From: Paenibacillus sp. HGH0039
GTDB lineage: Bacteria; Bacillota; Bacilli; Paenibacillales; NBRC-103111
Assembly: GCF_000411255.1 (NCBI RefSeq)
Contig: NZ_KE150412.1
Span: 487,609 to 551,608 of the forward strand
Length of the DNA stretch: 64,000 nt
Direction of reading: 5' to 3'
In this document: piece by piece, positions 62,270 through 64,000 of the stretch
Position numbering within the stretch: position 1 is the first letter of the stretch
Layout: each line of letters starts with the position of its first letter
Position numbers and translations under genes: made by a program
The notes under the pieces: model-generated
Database searches by the model: none
The model's input: only the letters and a program-made list of their open reading frames with translations
Told to the model about the DNA's origin: nothing

Positions 62270-62935
62270 TTGAATAAATCGCCAGATTTTACAGCATCGT
62301 TTTTTTATTTGCTTGCTCTACTTCCCATGGGACTGTTCGGCTTTGTATATGCAGTCGTAGGGATCGCATTGTCAATCGGGCTTATGCCGATTTTTATCGG
62401 ATTCCCGCTTCTTCTGTTTGTACTGCGGACGAATCGGAACCTAACGGATCTGGACGCCCGACTCGCCTCCCGGCTGCTCTGCTTGGAACCGCAGACCAAG
62501 GCGGAAACGTCCGGCGGCACTCATCGGGGAGAACGGAAGTCCTTCTGGGCCCTGCTCGGCGCGGAGCTGGTCGACGCAAGATCGTTCAGCGCGCTGCTTT
62601 GGCAGTTCATCCGGTTGCCTCTTGGCATTCTCGCTTTTGCGTTCGCGGTCTCGATTGCCTCGGTCGTCCTGGCTCTGCTGGTTTCTCCGATTGTGTACTG
62701 GGTTCTTCTTCAGACCCTCCACATCGATATATTTCAGGATCAGCTGAACTTCTTCCTGATGAACGAACGGATCGATTCCATGCAGCTTTCCCTGATCCAT
62801 ACGGGAATCGGCATCCTGGCCGCTCCTGTCGGCGTGATCGCTATCCGCAAACTGGCCCAGTTCATGGGCTCTATCGCCGTAGAGATGACCCGCATCGGGG
62901 CGCCGGCGTATCATTCCGCTCCCCGGTTCCGATAG
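62270..62935 (+). CDS. Membrane protein with a putative sensor domain (PF13796-like)
   Basis: 221 residues with about five membrane segments and a central cytosolic loop rich in Arg and Glu. The spacing of long paired helices (LLALLPMGLFGFVYAVVG; FIRLPLGILAFAFAVSIASVVLA) resembles the putative-sensor domain that is often attached to kinases, but here it stands alone. TTG start after GGTGG. The family assignment is moderate. Confidence 0.65.
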   Translation: MNKSPDFTASFFYLLALLPMGLFGFVYAVVGIALSIGLMPIFIGFPLLLFVLRTNRNLTDLDARLASRLLCLEPQTKAETSGGTHRGERKSFWALLGAELVDARSFSALLWQFIRLPLGILAFAFAVSIASVVLALLVSPIVYWVLLQTLHIDIFQDQLNFFLMNERIDSMQLSLIHTGIGILAAPVGVIAIRKLAQFMGSIAVEMTRIGAPAYHSAPRFR

Positions 62936-62940
62936 TATAA

Positions 62941-62976
62941 AGAGCTGTCTCCCCCAGGGGAAGACAGCTCTTTTTT
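62941..62976 (+). terminator. Terminator of the sensor-domain gene
   Basis: GAGCTGTCTcCCC / GGGaAGACAGCTC stem, then six T. Confidence 0.9.
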
Positions 62977-63166
62977 AGTACATTCTTTTCCGCTGTGGCT
63001 CCTTCGGGATTCTATCCCAAACGACAATAAGCAGAGTAGCCAGCGGCCCGATCAGCAGCGAAATGAAAAACCAGTTTAATCCGCTCCTGTTTTTCCCTTG
63101 GGCCAGACCCGCATTGATGAGCGCCAGTGTCAGCCAGCCGATCCCGTTTTCCCCGTTTACCTCCAA
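62975..63166 (-). CDS. Small two-TM membrane protein
   Basis: About 63 residues with two membrane segments (GWLTLALINAGLAQ; LNWFFISLLIGPLATLLIVVW) and a basic tail. TTG 63166 has GGAGG nine bases upstream; the open frame extends to 63232 (ATG) without a good site. I do not recognise it. Confidence 0.5.
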   Translation of the reverse strand: MEVNGENGIGWLTLALINAGLAQGKNRSGLNWFFISLLIGPLATLLIVVWDRIPKEPQRKRMY

Positions 63167-63334
63167 AGTCGCGTCCCTCCATTCCCCACATGTTTGACCC
63201 TCAGGAAATAATCGGAGAAATAAGCGATTCATTTCCCGGGCAACCGCATAAAACGCTAAGATAAGCGTTCAGATGACATCCTTCTCCAAACCCTGTCCTT
63301 CCGCTTCAAAAATGCAATCCCCCACGCCGAAAAA

Positions 63335-63670
63335 TCATTCGTTTTCCGTGAGAGGAAAATAGTCCGATACCCGGGATTCCAGGAGTTCGATGAGCTCCTC
63401 GTCCATAAATCCGTACTCGTCCGGAATCTCTAGGCAAATCACCCGCTTATGCCTCACGATGGAGCCGAATTTGTCCTCGATTCTTCTTTTATGCTTCTTC
63501 TCCATGACGAAAATCACGTCCGCCCAGCCCACGTGACCTTCCGTCACCTTTATTCGCGCGTTCTGTTCCGTTCCGGCGGAACGGACCTGCCAATCTTTTA
63601 GCCCGTTAAACACTTTCTCGGCCGTTAAGCTTCGCCACCTGTTGCGGCTGCAAAGAAATAATAGTTTAAT
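63335..63670 (-). CDS. Low-molecular-weight protein-tyrosine-phosphatase homologue
   Basis: About 111 residues if translation begins at ATT 63670. The N-terminus would read (M)KLLFLCSRNRWRSLTAEK, with the C-x5-R-S phosphatase loop. Related short bacterial proteins begin MKLLFICSRN..RS. Then SAGTEQNARIKV and WADVIFVMEKKHKRRI. Only GTG 63613 would otherwise be available, and that would remove the active-site Cys. GAGGGAGAGAGG lies just upstream. The ATT overlaps the stop of the upstream gene. Confidence 0.75.
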   Translation of the reverse strand: MKLLFLCSRNRWRSLTAEKVFNGLKDWQVRSAGTEQNARIKVTEGHVGWADVIFVMEKKHKRRIEDKFGSIVRHKRVICLEIPDEYGFMDEELIELLESRVSDYFPLTENE

Positions 63671-64000
63671 GGTCTGCCTCTCTCCCTCGTAACGCGAAAT
63701 TCAGCAGGAGCCGGCCTTCGCAGATGTTACTTACCAGATTTAATGCCGAAATGCTGACAAACGCGAGTCCCCCGTAATCAAACAACTCGGCCCCCTTGTA
63801 TAACGAGAGGGTACGGTGAAGGCTGATGGGCTCCCGCCCCGGAAAGCGGAACTTATACTCGTTCTCCACCTGGGTCATTACGTTTTTAAAAACCTGTACG
63901 GACAAGTATAATTCGCCTTCCAGACGAATGAGAGCATATTCCTTACGACTTTCCGGATAAACGTCAAAATCCGCAGATTCTACCGCATATTCCGGCGAAT
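63666..64000 (-). CDS. 3' end of an unknown gene (cut by the right edge)
   Basis: 110 or so residues are open from the edge (…SADFDVYPESRKEYALIRLEGE…) to a TAA at 63666-63668. It is probably an intracellular, charged protein with some aromatic residues. I do not recognise it. It overlaps the start of the phosphatase homologue, so the two are likely coupled. Confidence 0.6.
   Translation of the reverse strand, partial: SPEYAVESADFDVYPESRKEYALIRLEGELYLSVQVFKNVMTQVENEYKFRFPGREPISLHRTLSLYKGAELFDYGGLAFVSISALNLVSNICEGRLLLNFALRGREADH

Noticed and set aside
1-64000. CRISPR arrays, transposases, tRNA or rRNA genes
   Set aside because: I searched by eye for repeat/spacer arrays, transposase motifs and tRNA/rRNA sequence and saw none; this does not exclude a short or divergent tRNA.

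Overview
The window looks like chromosomal DNA of an endospore-forming Firmicute of the Paenibacillus type. The evidence is a GerA/GerB/GerC germinant-receptor operon, a CotF-like coat protein, a CgeB-like spore glycosyltransferase, bacillithiol genes (bshB2-yojF), strong AGGAGG ribosome sites, frequent GTG/TTG starts and moderately high GC. I see no rRNA, tRNA, CRISPR array, transposase or prophage.

Layout. 1-1.84 kb: spore-surface type genes (a WbsX-like fragment at the left edge, a CgeB-like transferase, a divergent 12-residue-repeat protein). 1.96-3.6 kb: secreted discoidin/basic-secretory-type metallopeptidase. 3.8-8.9 kb: TetR gene, then a promoter driving a sulfonate/taurine-type ABC importer (binding protein plus two paralogous permeases, no ATPase) and an FMN-dependent monooxygenase. 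9.06-12.3 kb: polar amino-acid ABC operon behind a leader terminator. 12.3-16.05 kb: PadR-amidase-SRPBCC-VOC-GNAT run. 16.2-18.1 kb: cupin, DedA-like protein and a frameshifted repeat gene. 18.3-22.4 kb: CYP102 P450-reductase fusion with a divergent TetR gene. 22.4-25.9 kb: two MFS exporters and a MarR regulator; the first exporter and MarR are AT-rich and lie between two copies of one terminator. 25.9-31.6 kb: DUF3139, HD hydrolase, aminopeptidase, CGNR regulator, DinB and a ZTP-riboswitch-controlled folD plus cyclodeaminase pair. 31.6-34.7 kb: MFS, a lytic polysaccharide monooxygenase and a 45-residue protein. 34.8-38.3 kb: COG0523 GTPase and a permease/DUF1980 pair, each with a Zur-like box. 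38.4-39.7 kb: methyltransferase behind a cobalamin riboswitch. 39.9-52 kb: phosphotransferase, CotF, bacillithiol genes, a six-PAS hybrid kinase, a TetR-controlled membrane protein, ppaC and small proteins. 52.1-56.4 kb: odhA-odhB. 56.7-64 kb: metallo-beta-lactamase-fold hydrolase, ger operon, YdjM-like protein, sensor-domain protein, LMW phosphatase and a gene cut by the right edge.

How the genes fit together. Control can often be read from the DNA. A palindrome fills the spacer of the CYP102 promoter, twin palindromes link a TetR gene to a neighbouring membrane protein, a palindrome precedes PadR, and a shared motif lies in the MarR and exporter promoters. Three RNA leaders are visible: ZTP and cobalamin riboswitches with terminators, and an unassigned leader before the amino-acid importer. 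The most interesting combinations are the ZTP riboswitch over a FolD whose usual cyclohydrolase Gln is Glu, coupled to a separate cyclodeaminase; the cobalamin riboswitch over an uncharacterised methyltransferase; and two Zur-like boxes on zinc genes close to the ZTP riboswitch.

Coordinates of short sites were counted by hand and may be off by a base. Domain positions are approximate.
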